From positions 212,501-276,500 of the forward strand of contig JAOTOM010004841.1 of NCBI GenBank assembly GCA_034440615.1: 64,000 nt of DNA. The letters run 5' to 3'. The notes under the pieces were generated by a model. That model searched no databases. It was not told the DNA's origin and saw nothing but the letters and a program-made list of their open reading frames with translations. How positions within the stretch are numbered: the stretch's first letter is position 1; every line of letters starts with the position of its first letter. The translations under genes were made by a program, and so were the position numbers. Positions 35,276-45,852 of the stretch are shown piece by piece. Source of the stretch: Ashinkailepas kermadecensis. Lineage: Eukaryota > Arthropoda > Thecostraca > Neolepadidae.

Positions 35276-36491
35276 ATGTGTCACTGCTGAGTTTCGTCGG
35301 TCCGTTTCAGAGGCGTGTGCCGAAACGGCGGGTCGTCTGTGCGGGCCGGCCTGTTTGTGTTAGATGTCCCCGGTGGTGTCGGATTTGTCGGAGGACTGGC
35401 CACTTCACTTGGCTTTGATTTCAGTACGCTCATCCTACGTTTGGTTTCTGTGTGATGTGTCTGGGTGCGCGTTGGACGCATTGGCAATGCGTATACCATG
35501 GGGATCTCCAGTTAAAGAAAGAAAACTGGTGGATTCCTGGTGGCATTCAAGAACTGTGAAATACTATTATTTGTCAGCAAACATGGCGCTGCGACAAGTT
35601 CGCTCGGATGATCACTAGCGTATCCCCGAAGAGTTTAGTTACAATTTATGCGACTTTTTCTCAATAAGATGTTATGCAACATTCATTTATTGCAGTTAGT
35701 TAGCCATGATGTCACTTTCATTCTCACTAACACTGTTGTGTTGCAAGTGCTGTAACTGCGATTTTCCTCGTGTACCTCTAGCCTGGTATTCATCCTCCGT
35801 TTGGCGCGCCGGCCGCCCGTCAAACCATTCTCTCAACTGTGATGAGCCGCCAACGCCAAAATTACCGGCAGATTTTCACACTTGAAACGTTAAGCGATGT
35901 GCCTGGCATGGGTTTCGCTACCATTGGAGTTCAGGTGGACAGATCCCCTCAATATTTTCGAAGTTGAGCATTACGCCCACGGGCGTTGCATGGAAAGAAT
36001 GCAGCTACAACCGCGAACATATCCTTCACGGAGCAGTGCAGTGGCGGAGCAGATGGTGCGTGGTATTGATCAGGGGTGAAGCTTTCTACATGTTTGGGGT
36101 GCTCGAGCCCCGTCCCGAATCATGTCGAATCTTAATCATATGGTCTATGGCGTAGTGCAGATCAAATTGAGTTCAAGCTGCTTGAGCCCCTCCCTAAGTC
36201 ATATTGGATAAATTATACTCCTGGTTTTGATGTCCACATATCCGAAAGAGCAGATCTCCGGTCCGTTTCGGCCATAGCTATAGCAAGAAAGCCTGAGAGG
36301 GGGCACTATTTTACTCATTCCTCACCAGTTCCTCACCTTTACTTTCACTTACTTACTTACACCTACATTTACACTTGCTTACTAACACCACCTTTCCTCA
36401 CCTTTATTCCTTCCTCACCAGTGCGGTGCTAATCATTGGGGCATCGCGCTGATAAGGCGAAGCGCCTGTCCCTTAGACCGCCCACACAGCC
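35276..36491. other. No gene seen
   Basis: Mostly unique-looking sequence; short CTTACTTACACC runs at about 36340-36400. Confidence 0.5.
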
Positions 36492-36863
36492 CATGTACCC
36501 GACCTTGCCGTGACCTCTGTGTGGTGAGGACCTGTCACGACCCTCTGACCCTGTCGTGACCCTGTGATGACCTCGTGTGCCCCCGTCCGCCAGAGCGCGC
36601 TCCACGTACCCGACCTTGCCGTGACCTCTGTGTGGTGAGGACCTGTCACGACCCTCTGACCCTGTCGTGACCTTGCGATGACCTCGTGTGTCCCCGGGCC
36701 CCCTAACGCCCTCCACACACCCCCCCCTTTCCCAATACCTTTTTGTTGGTTCTGTCCCCTCGCGCCCCTGTCCTTTTTCGTGCCTCTGTGTAGTGAGGAC
36801 CTGTCACGACCCTCTGACCCTGGCGTGACCTTGCGATGACCTCGTGTGCGCCCCGTCCGACAG
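36492..36863 (+). repeat. Tandem duplication of the exon 4 acceptor region
   Basis: Copies 1 and 2 are 111 bp apart (36495 and 36606) and a third partial copy starts at about 36780 and runs into the real acceptor. All share GAGGACCTGTCACGACCCTC and TGATGACCTCGTGTG-like sequence. Copy 1 keeps a CCGCCAG acceptor at 36591-36593; copy 2 has lost it. Confidence 0.9.
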
Positions 36864-37073
36864 AGTGCCCACATGGCCGTGATGGAGGCGATCCAGGCGC
36901 TCTACATCAAGGAGGTGATCACGGCCGAGCGGGTGGTGGGCGTGGTGCGGCGGTTCACCCGGGTGCAGGCGTCCACCGAGCTGCCCACCGACCAGGAGGA
37001 GGCGCTGCTGCTCTGGATCAACAAGGCGTGCGCGCGCCTGCACGCCCAGATCAGCGCCGAGTGCCGCACCGAG
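36864..37073 (+). CDS. Patronin: Patronin exon 4: region leading into the CH domain
   Basis: Seventy codons, phase 0 to 0, acceptor CCGACAG and donor GTCAGT. It encodes residues 106-175, starting SAHMAVMEAIQALYIKEV and containing LLLWINKACARLHAQISAE. In the family this is the helical segment with an invariant AHM motif and a Trp-Ile pair that joins the N-terminal part to the CH domain. A second AG two bases downstream would break the frame, so 36864 is the chosen start. The acceptor region is the third copy of an upstream tandem duplication. Confidence 0.96.
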
Positions 37074-38424
37074 GTCAGTGGCGAGCGGGCTGACGCGCTG
37101 ACGCGGGGCGAGCGGGACGGATCGTCGGGGGATCGTCTGAGGTCCGTGGAGTGGCGGTCCGACGGAGGTGGCCTGGAGGAGCACGGAGGTCCGACGGAGG
37201 TGAACTGGAGGAGCACGCATGTCAGCGGCGTACCTCTCAGAGGGGGAAGTGGTTCCCCTGCTACTCGCAAAGGTCATTTAAGTAGCGATCGTATGAGGAT
37301 GGGGAGACGGGGAAGAAATGCTGCCTGTGGTCTCACAGATGCGTGTGTGGATTGGCGATCAGATTAGGTGGTGGCTGGGGGCGGGGAAGTGGAGGTGTCC
37401 TTGAGGCGCACAGGTGCGCCGAAGCGGTCTCGCAGGTGTCGGTGGATTAGCGCTCGGCGGGGAGGCCCATGTCCATGTAGCACTCACAAAGGTTGGCATC
37501 GACAGATGAGATCCCCTTGGAGTCACCTGCAACAAATATTCCGATGGGGAGATGGGTGGTGATCCCCGAGACTGAGCCCTGTCACGCCGGCTTCCAGTGC
37601 GGGGACGGCACGGTGCCGGTTTAGAGGAGGTGAGCGGCACACAATGGTCGGGGCTGGTCCAGCCCGTGCTGGATTAGTGATGGTGGTGTAATATGTCACC
37701 CTGTCTACCAGCCAGACGGCTCCATGTGTCTGGCTATGTGCAGATACCTGTGGCGATGGGTGTAGCTTCATTTTAAAGCTGGCCGTGACGAATTTTGCCG
37801 AAGACTAGGGCAGATTCGACAACGGATTTTCACAACACTAATGTGCTGCATTAGCATGCAGCCTTTGAGCATTGGTTGGAGATAATGGCATAAAAACGCC
37901 CCGGGGTCCTACCAATATGTTCTGCAAGACTCCATGGCTGCCAAAATGACTTCACAATGTTAGTCGGTGCATGTGAAGTTCACGTATACGGATTACACAA
38001 GAATACAGAGTTAAACAGGTTGTACGTGAAAATGTCAAGCCGAAGCTCAAATCCCACTCGCATCCAAGCAACGAACGAAAAACGAGGAACGGTGATCAAA
38101 ACTGATAGATACCGTGCAAACAGTCGTGTTCGTGCCAAACGAGCCTGAGTTGGTTTGCAAACTGATGCGATTCGGGATCATATTCAACGACTAAGGGGTA
38201 CACAGCCTGTGAAGCAGGGGCTTTAATATTATCTTGTAGATCATACAAATTGTACTCTAAACGACATCTTCAGTCGCCATATTTCACTAACAACTCGTCA
38301 AAATGAAATATATATTGTGGGCGATGAGAAATATAAGAAATTGGTGATCATTGAAGTTTTTCTCACAAAAAGACTGCGGAAAATTGGAGGGAACAAGTTA
38401 GTCCCGAAACTGGGAGACATGCCA
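37074..38424. other. Intron 4, start: no gene
   Basis: A local 48-bp duplication (GGTCCGACGGAGGTGxxCTGGAGGAGCACG) lies at about 37150-37215. No coding homology. Confidence 0.5.
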
Positions 38425-38459
38425 CCACCTCCTCCTCCTCCTCCTCCTCCTCCTCCTCC

Positions 38460-38544
<85 letters not shown>

Positions 38545-38556
38545 CCTCCTCCTCCG
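38425..38556. repeat. (CCT)11(CAT)27(CCT)4 trinucleotide tract
   Basis: Pure trinucleotide runs. They make a Pro/His-rich frame on the + strand and a poly-Met frame on the other; neither is a gene. Confidence 0.97.
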
Positions 38557-38639
38557 TGTCTGCCCGCCTGGGACGTTGTCATCCATGACTGGTCGGTGTC
38601 ATCGATTGGTCACGCTCTGTGATCGTGACAGGCGAATGC

Positions 38640-39180
38640 GCCGGACCGACGGCAGAGGGTGGTGCCGCTCCGTCCGCCGGACCGACGGCAGAGGGTGGTG
38701 CCGCTCCGTCCGCCGGACCGACGGCAGAGGGTGGTGCCGCTCCGTCCGCCGGACCGACGGCAGAGGGTGGTGCCGTTCCGTCCGCCGGACCGACGGCAGA
38801 GGGTGGTGCCGCTCCGTCCGCCGGACCGACGGCAGAGGGTGGTGCCGTTCCGTCCGCCGGACCGACGGCAGAGGGTGGTGCCGCTCCGTCCGCCGGACCG
38901 ACGGCAGAGGGTGGTGCCGTTCCGTCCGCCGGACCGACGGCAGAGGGTGGTGCCGTTCCGTCCGCCGGACCGACGGCAGAGGGTGGTGCCGCTCCGTCCG
39001 CCGGACCGACGGCAGAGGGTGGTGCCGCTCCGTCCGCCGGACCGACGGCAGAGGGTGGTGCCGCTCCGTCCGCCGGACCGACGGCAGAGGGTGGTGCCGT
39101 TCCGTCCGCCGGACCGACGGCAGAGGGTGGTGCCGTTCCGTCCGCCGGACCGACGGCAGAGGGTGGTGCCGCTCCGTCCG
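38640..39180. repeat. 36-bp minisatellite, 15 copies
   Basis: Unit GGACCGACGGCAGAGGGTGG then TGCCGCTCCGTCCGCC. Copies are identical except for one C/T site (GCTCCG or GTTCCG). Open in all frames; not a gene. Confidence 0.97.
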
Positions 39181-39984
39181 CTCTTGGCCAGCCGTGTTTT
39201 GATGATATGCCGCGGCACAGTACGTGGGTCCTGCTGCGGAGGATGGCTGAGGAGGAGGCGGAGGCTCGGGGAAAAGAGAGATATGGAAGGTGGTAGGGAA
39301 GAGGAAGGAGCGGTGTTTGAAAGGCGGATGCTCTGGATTTGTTGGTGCTAGATTTGTTGGTGCTAATAATACAATTCCAAATAATAATGGTTTTGTTTTG
39401 TTTAAACATTGTTTTGTTTTTATCAGTATGATCTTCGTATTTTTAAGTTCCTTTAGACAACAATTTAGAGCTATTTTGCCTTTATTGAGAAATATAGGGA
39501 CCAGGTCTGCTTTTGGTACATTTTGATTTCATATTGATAGCCAGTTTGCACCTTAAAATATATTTTGTTACATGATTTTTCGTACAGTTTTGCACTCCGA
39601 TATCGGTATTCGAATCCGAAAATCCTTGGGTGAGATGAGGAGGAATGAAGTACGGGGGAGAACGTGAAGATGTACAATATAAGCATAAGATAAAGGGGGC
39701 GTTGGATAGACGTAGAAGTAACAAATGAGGTGGGATGAAGTCTGGGAAGAATAGGACGAAAGATATGATCATGCAAAATGAGTGGCAGTGGAGCTGGGAA
39801 GAGGCAGAAGCAGCCAGCAGGTGCCGCATGAGAGGTGTAGAGGGGACTGGTGGACTTCAGACGTGTGGGAGATGTAGGAGCCTCAGCGGAGATATGCAGG
39901 GGCAGATGTGTGCTTTGTAGTCTCCGATTTGGAGATGAAAATTTGGGGTTCATTGAAAATGGAGAGGATGTCATTCTTTAAATC
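39181..39984. other. No gene seen
   Basis: AT-rich 39340-39600 with repeated GGTGCTAGATTTGTT/GGTGCTAATAA words near 39345. No coding homology. Confidence 0.5.
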
Positions 39985-40160
39985 TGTGACTTCAAAATCT
40001 CAGTTTGCACTTTTCCGTGTATCTTTAGTGTTTTATTACAGAACGCCTCATAGTCAAACAGCATGATTCAACATCCAAATGATAAAATTGGAGAACAATT
40101 TTCTGGAGTGGATAATGTTTTGAGTTCCCAAACTCCAGGAACAGCCTGTTTCAAACCCTG
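39985..40160 (+). repeat. Dispersed repeat, copy 2
   Basis: Homologous over its length to 13600-13775 in the same orientation (CAGTTTGCACTTTTCCG, AAATGATAAAATTGGAGAA, ATTTTCTGGAGT). Confidence 0.7.
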
Positions 40161-40336
40161 TGCAGGATGACTTACCTAGTCGTCTTTGGTGTATCATGAG
40201 CCCTTGGTACGAAGTCATACCACGACTTCTCCATCGCGTTCTATGCGTCCGACCACGCGAGGTTTCCCGATAAACCTATTGCCACACTTACCTGCAAGTC
40301 ACGTGGGACTTGCCTGCAAATCACGTCATTTGACGT

Positions 40337-40605
40337 CCAAGTGTACGTTCACATTCCATGAATATTGGCGCGCTGTTTTGGTCTGATCCTGCCGCGCCTT
40401 ATTACCAAGTGTGCGTTCACATTCCATGAATATTGGCGCGCTGTTTTGGTCTGATCCTGCCGCGCCTTATTACCAAGTGTACGTTCACATTCCATGAATA
40501 TTGGCGCGCTGTTTTGGTCTGATCCTGCCGCGCCTTATTACCAAGTGTGCGTTCACATTCCATGAATATTGGCCCGTTGTTTAGTCTGATTTTGGCTTGC
40601 CTGAT
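40337..40605. repeat. 68-bp tandem repeat, 4 copies
   Basis: Unit CCAAGTGTGCGTTCACATTC then CATGAATATTGGCGCGCTGT. Three copies are nearly identical; the last diverges after TTGGCCCG. Confidence 0.95.
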
Positions 40606-41300
40606 AACCGAGTCGTGTCGCGGCAGTTTGTCCAAACACCGTTCGCCGACGGCTGCCGACCGCTCCGGTGACCTTTGGTGACCCGGCGGCCGGTAGGGCG
40701 GCTGGGGGTCGCCGCCACTGTGACCCCTAGATCGGCTGGTGACCCCTGGCCGGCCGTAACTGGAGCGTGCTGTCGTCGCTGCGGCCGGCCTCCTCGTTGG
40801 TCGGCGGCACGGAACAACACGTGTCCGGCGCACCGTTGTAACGGGGCGGTTTGATCGGGAGATGCGGTGCTACTGCTGCCAGGCTCGCCACGACTATGCA
40901 ATGAATCACGCCGGCTGCCACATGCCTCGAAAGGGCACAAAAAGATCCAGAACGTTGTGGTTAATTAGCAGTTATTGTGCTTTGAGTGCCGCCGGCAAAT
41001 CACGAAAGACATCAGCGTGAATAATGTGAAGCACATTATCTAAACGCATCCCATTGGTATCTAAATAATAGAACGGCCATATGAGTGTTGTAGACGAGCT
41101 AAGCAACAGAAACCTGCGGGATGGGTGGGCAGAGTTGGAATTACTCTGCATGTTTTAGCGTACCGTCCTACCGGTTGTATCGACGAAGACATTGCTTTTA
41201 CTGAAAAGGTGCGTTGGTTATGATGCCAAGCGCGGTGTCCGCATACCGCCAACTATATATTGTGTGCTGTGCCATGCCGTCCATGAACTTGCTACGTCAT
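40606..41300. other. No gene seen
   Basis: GC-rich to 40900, then AT-richer; nothing recognised. Confidence 0.5.
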
Positions 41301-41690
41301 GTCTGACGTCACCATGGCGTTATCGCGGCCGGCGACCGTGCTGGGAGTGTGTCCGCGGTGGCCTGGTGTCTGGGTGGGACTGGAGGTTGGCCGCGTGGCG
41401 GCAGCGGTAGACGGACGGGCAGTGTCTGACGTCACCATGGCGTTATCGCGGCCGGCGACCGTGCTGCGAGTGTGTCCGCGGTGGCCTGGTGTCTGGGTGG
41501 GACTGGAGGTTGGCCGCGTGGCGGCAGCGGTAGACGGACGGGCAGTGTCTGACGTCACCATGGCGTTATCGCGGCCGGCGACCGTGCTGGGAGTGTGTCC
41601 GCGGTGGCCTGGTGTCTGGGTGGGACTGGAGGTTGGCCGCGTGGCGGCAGCGGTAGACGGACGGACAGTGCCGGTGGGAGCGGGAGCGGT
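41301..41690. repeat. 123-bp tandem repeat, 3 copies, each with a CRE site
   Basis: Copies start at 41301, 41424 and 41547 with GTCTGACGTCACCATGGCGT. Only one or two bases differ (GGGAGTG/GCGAGTG). Each contains TGACGTCA. The period is 41 codons and one frame is open, but there is no homology. Confidence 0.95.
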
Positions 41691-42304
41691 GCGGTGAACC
41701 GAGAGCTGCGGTGATGTCGGCCGGGTCGGTGCCGGCGCTGCTAACGGCGTGGCGCTACTGGCCGTTAGTAGCGCGCCAACCGCCGCCGCCCCCACACTGC
41801 CAACGGTCACCGCTTGGGGAGCCTGTGCCGAGTGTGGCGGGGGCGGTGGCGGGAGTGCGACTGGAATGTAGCTCGAGTGCGACTGGAGTGTGACTGGAAT
41901 GTGATGGGGGAGCGGAGTGCACACTGACAGCGGTGCGACACTTAGTATGGCACGTGTGTGGTTTAAGGGTGGACCACGCTGTCTCGAACTACGATCGCGG
42001 TCCGACGGTAAGCTCGACTCAGTTTATCCCAAGTGTGACTTCAGCGTGACCCTGGACATGACCCTCGTGTCACCCTCGGAGTGTTCCAAACTGTGACCTC
42101 AGTGTGTGCTTGGGTGCGACGGTAATGTGACCCTTAGGTTCTCCCAGGGAGTTCCGTTGTGCAGTGTCTCACTCTGTATGGCCCTTAGTATGGCAGGATG
42201 TCTCGAGGTGGCAGTGTGATCGTCATTAGGCCAGCGTGACCCTTTGTGAAACAGTAGGCTCCTCGGTTCGATAGCATGACTCGAAGTACAACAGTGCGAC
42301 CACA
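41691..42304. other. No gene seen
   Basis: Degenerate GTGACCCTxxGTGT words at 42030-42260; nothing else. Confidence 0.5.
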
Positions 42305-42362
42305 TGGACGCTATATGGCCAACGCAGTCGATGCGCCCCTAAACCCAAATAACCAACCAACG
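42305..42362 (+). mobile_element. Isolated SINE 3' tail module
   Basis: CGCTATATGGCCAACGCAGT then CGATGCGCCCCTAAACCCAA and ATAACCAACCAACG. Imperfect flanking repeats GTGCGACCAC / CTGCGACCAC suggest a target duplication. Confidence 0.7.
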
Positions 42363-42791
42363 AACACTGCGACCACCAGTATGACGCTCAGTATGACAGT
42401 ACGGTAGTATGACACTCGGATCAAAGTGAGACAGTATGACCCTCAGGTATGCCAGACCCCCGGTATGACAGCGTGGCGCTCAATGTGACGGTGCCACTCT
42501 CAGTATGACTGTGTGAGCCTTGATGTGACCGTGTTATCTTCCTCACCATGGTGATCCTCGATGTGACCGTGTTATCTTCCTCACTACGGCAGCACGGTCC
42601 GCGGTATGACAGCGCGGTCCTCGGTATGACAGCGCGGTCCTCGGTGCGGCAGCGGCGGTGGTGGTGGCTGCGACTTTACGATGCACTGAGCAGCTGAGGC
42701 CATATGGCTAGTCAGTGTGAGAGTGAGTCAGTATGACTCAAGTATGCCGGACCCTCGGTATGGCAGCATGACGCTCAGACGCCTCTCACCC
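42363..42791. repeat. Degenerate GTATGACAGYRYGGTCCTC repeats
   Basis: Many diverged short units with TATGAC/TGTGAC words, for example two near-identical copies of TGTGACCGTGTTATCTTCCT (about 42514 and 42560). Confidence 0.7.
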
Positions 42792-42880
42792 TGCCAGGAA
42801 GGACGGGCACCGCGGGGAATCGAACCATGTACCTCTAACATGTCGACCGCTCGGCTTAGCCACCGCGCTGCCGCCATGTG
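42792..42880 (-). mobile_element. SINE-F: tRNA-like head, minus strand
   Basis: On the minus strand: GGCAGCGCGGTGGCTAAGCC, GAGCGGTCGACATG, then ATGGTTCGATTCCCCGCGGT, with good A- and B-box spacing. There is no acceptor-stem match, so it is treated as a SINE head or tRNA pseudogene. Confidence 0.6.
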
Positions 42881-42963
42881 CATGGTGTGGCAGTGTGACG
42901 GCAGTGTGTGTGACGTCACAGTGTGACGGTGGGCGTGACGTGACGGCCGTGTCTGTCGGACAG

Positions 42964-43208
42964 GACGGCGGCGTGCCGCGGTTCCCGCTGCAGCAGGACA
43001 TCAGCGACCTGTCGGACGGCACGTGTCTGGCGGGCGTGGTGGCGCTCTACTGCCCGGACGAACTCTCCTGGCCGGAGGTGGCCTTCTCCGACCCGCCGCG
43101 CATCGCCGACAGTCTCTACAACCTGCAGCTGGTGGACAAGTTCTGTCGCGAGGCGCTGCCCTACAACCCGCACTTCCTCACACTCGAGGACATTCTCTAT
43201 ATGCACAG
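42964..43208 (+). CDS. Patronin: Patronin exon 5: CAMSAP-type CH domain, main part
   Basis: Eighty-one codons plus two bases, phase 0 at the start, acceptor GGACAG, donor GTTGGT. It encodes residues 176-256. Landmarks are DISDLSDGTCLAGVVALYCP, then RIADSLYNLQLVDKFC, then HFLTLEDILYMH. The LSDG motif, the Tyr-Cys-Pro motif and the SLYNLQL helix are the hallmarks of the CAMSAP/Patronin CH domain, a divergent calponin-homology fold. The terminal AG is completed by C from exon 6 to make Ser. Confidence 0.97.
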
Positions 43209-43904
43209 GTTGGTGGTCCTTGATCTTGGTGATCCTGGTGATCCGTGATCCTAGTGAACACGCGGTAGGAGGACCTGCACAGAGCACAGTGCCGTACACA
43301 TTACACGGGTAGGGTTGAACCAAAATGTAGATGTGTTGCAGTGGCTGGTTTTTTCCTGGTTGGGCCAGGGCGGCCTGTTAATTATTTTCCACTGTTGCCT
43401 GCACTGTCATAAAAGTGTGTCCCGCGTTCACCGTTCAATGTGAAGGTACTGAAAATAGCAATCAAGCAGAAAGGGGTTTTCACCAGGAACAACGGCTATC
43501 TATTTATACGCTGGCGACGTATTTTGTCGCGGACATTTGCCCGGCGTTGAAGTCCGAAACTTATCTCAGTGTTTTTAAACCCGAACAGTCAATGAACCAG
43601 TCGACGTCAGATCGTCTTGCTCAACATTTTTGCACTCTTTCAATGCATTTTGAAAGAAAAAATATCTATATTTCGACGCTCAAGATCGTGTCTGAAAATG
43701 TATTTTGGTATCCTGGTGTGTGGTATGTGAAGGTGTATGTGTGCGCAGAATGTGTGAACTCGCTCGCTGTCAGACATGCGTGTATGCGGTGGAATACAGA
43801 TGTTTGGGTAAATTTGCGTAAGCCCGCCAACGTTAAATACTGGCGGGCTCATGCAACTACTTGGTGAGATTTCACACGCACACAGGAGGGCCTCCCGCAT
43901 AACA
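43209..43904. other. Intron 5, start: no gene
   Basis: AT-richer; a 150-codon frame at 43415-43867 resembles nothing known. Confidence 0.5.
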
Positions 43905-43975
43905 TAAGCCCGATGTTATGGGCGCTGCATGACCGACGCAATCGATGCGCCCCTAAACTCCAATAACCAACCAAC
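43905..43975 (+). mobile_element. Isolated SINE 3' tail module
   Basis: TGTTATGGGCGCTGCATGAC, CGACGCAATCGATGCGCCCC, TAAACTCCAATAACCAACC. Near-identical to the module at 52707 and, 5', to 9406. Confidence 0.75.
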
Positions 43976-44834
43976 CATAACCCAGAGGGGGTTGCATGCC
44001 TTCCCCCCCCCTCCCTATTATCGGAAGCTACTGAAACTTGACACGCGAAATTTTACGGGGGAGAGTACGACACGACTGTTGGGAACTTTGCAGTATAAAT
44101 TTTACGACCCTGAGTCAACGCTTTCAGGGTCAAATGAGATTGACAGATCGGCCGACGCACCACCGGTCTGCGGACGAAACATCTGTGGTGGTCGGTCGGT
44201 CGACTTCGCACCCCCGCAGTTCATATATTTACTAATGATTACCATAAAATAGTTTTGCATGCGATGCGCTTATCAATTTGCAACAAAGTTACGATATGTA
44301 ATTGCTATATCCCCGTCCGCCCCTGCGATATATTTGAAAAACAAGATGTGGGCGGATTCCGTTTTTCCTGGTGCGCGTGTTAATGAAGTTTGCACACATG
44401 CGAGTGTAGTGTGGGTGGGTGAAGGGAGCTTACGCATGAGAGTCATCGATGTAGCGATTTGGCTTGTTGGGCTTCAGTGATAATCGACTATCAACCGATC
44501 ATAGAGACGTACCTTGGCGAACCATGGCGTATGATATAAATTGACTGGTTGGAAAGCATGTGTAATGAGTATTTCCCACATCATGAAGCGGTTCGTAGTG
44601 ACTGACAAAGGAAGCTGGCTAGAGAGTCTGCTATTTTAGAAATAGTTCTTGTCTGATGATTAAAAAAGGTTAGTTAGAATTGGTGTTTAGGAGTTTTTGC
44701 TGGATCAGAATCAGTGCTAACCGCTAGCTTATTGCATTAACCCTGACACCAACTCCCGATCCAGAATTTCAGTTATGTAGCACAATTTTAACCGAGAGTT
44801 TCACGTACCTACATTGACGAGTTTCACGAGTTTC
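43976..44834. other. No gene seen
   Basis: Unique-looking sequence. A 25-bp segment GAGTTTCACGTACCTACATTGA is duplicated at about 44799-44849. Confidence 0.5.
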
Positions 44835-44849
44835 ACGTACCTACATTGA

Positions 44850-45014
44850 GGGGACGAGTGGTCTAGGGGTAAGATGCTCGTCTCACAATCGAAAGGTCGT
44901 GGGTTCGAGTCTCACCTGTCGCTACTCTTCGCCCGCGACCAATCGGCGTGAGAGATTGGCGACGCTACATGACTCAACGGTCGACGTGTCGTAAAACCAA
45001 TAACTAACCAACCA
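44850..45014 (+). mobile_element. SINE-A copy 4, perfect target duplication
   Basis: Full SINE-A, flanked by ACGTACCTACATTGA at 44835-44849 and 45015-45029 (15 bp, perfect). Confidence 0.95.
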
Positions 45015-45074
45015 ACGTACCTACATTGAAGGCACGGTCACTGGGTGCCCGCGCCCCCGACCTTGCCTGGCCAG

Positions 45075-45200
45075 TTGCTAGCTAGCCATCCCAGCCGGAG
45101 GCACTAATAGCGAGCGCGTGAAGCGACTCGAACCCATCGTGCCAGGACGGGGAGCCCTGTGCAGGTCAGCGCTCTGTCCGCTGAGCTACCCAGACGGCAA
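45075..45200 (-). mobile_element. SINE-E: tRNA-like head, minus strand
   Basis: On the minus strand: GCCGTCTGGGTAGCTCAGCG, GACAGAGCGCTGACCTG, then GATGGGTTCGAGTCGCTTCA. A- and B-box are good; an insertion follows the anticodon arm and the acceptor stem does not close. Retroposon or tRNA pseudogene. Confidence 0.65.
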
Positions 45201-45659
45201 AAGGTCCCGTTTTCCGCCCATCTGCCGTATAACTTTAGCTGTCTAACTATAAGGGCTTAAAAACCCGTGCGCTGGAACGATGTAGAAGCAAAACGACCAA
45301 CTGAAGCAGTAATGTTGTAGCAGAATCTATCAAGCTTACGAACCCTCCACTGGTAGGGTCTGGCCTTGGTTGGTTTTGTTTTCTTTTGGGGGGGGGGTGG
45401 TTTGGAAATTTCCCCCAAAAGAAAGATTGTGGGTTTTAGTCCTCCCTCCTTCTTTTCCCCCCCCACATTGGAATTTCCGTGGAGCCACGAATCAACAGCC
45501 GAAAGTGGTTGGTGCCCACTCACTTCCCGACCCGTGCTAGTGTTTGTATTAAGCCATTCGTTTGGGGACTGGCGGGAGAGTCTATGCTGTGTTCGCAAAG
45601 AGCGTTGGCTCAGATTTCGTATCGGAACGGTATTTTATTCTGATTCAAATGACCTCCTT
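45201..45659. other. No gene seen
   Basis: Poly-G at about 45388-45398; nothing coding. Confidence 0.5.
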
Positions 45660-45852
45660 GTTTGTTTGTTGTTTGTTTGTTTATTGGGTGTTTCACGACG
45701 CACTTTATGCACGATCACGGCTAATGACGCCGCCCGCACTGTTTCGCCGGTGGGCAGCGGGATAGGGAAATGTCCTGAGTGCTGCTAGTGTTGAACCCGG
45801 GACCTTTGGCACCCAGACCTCAACACCTTAACCACTCGGCCATCCCCGCCCC
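45660..45852 (-). mobile_element. SINE-C copy 1, minus strand
   Basis: On the minus strand: GGGGATGGCCGAGTGGTTAA (Leu/Ser-tRNA-like A box), GGTCCCGGGTTCAACACTAG (B box), body GCGTCATTAGCCGTGATCGT, tail AAGTGCGTCGTGAAACACCC AATAAACAAACAA. Confidence 0.9.

Noticed and set aside
38317..38622. Poly-Pro/poly-His frame
   Set aside because: Translation of the (CCT)n(CAT)n microsatellite.
38579..39409. Ala/Pro/Gly-repeat frames on both strands
   Set aside because: 36-bp minisatellite, stop-free in every frame.
43415..43867. 150-codon frame in intron 5
   Set aside because: No ATG start, no homology recognised, no repeat or splice support.
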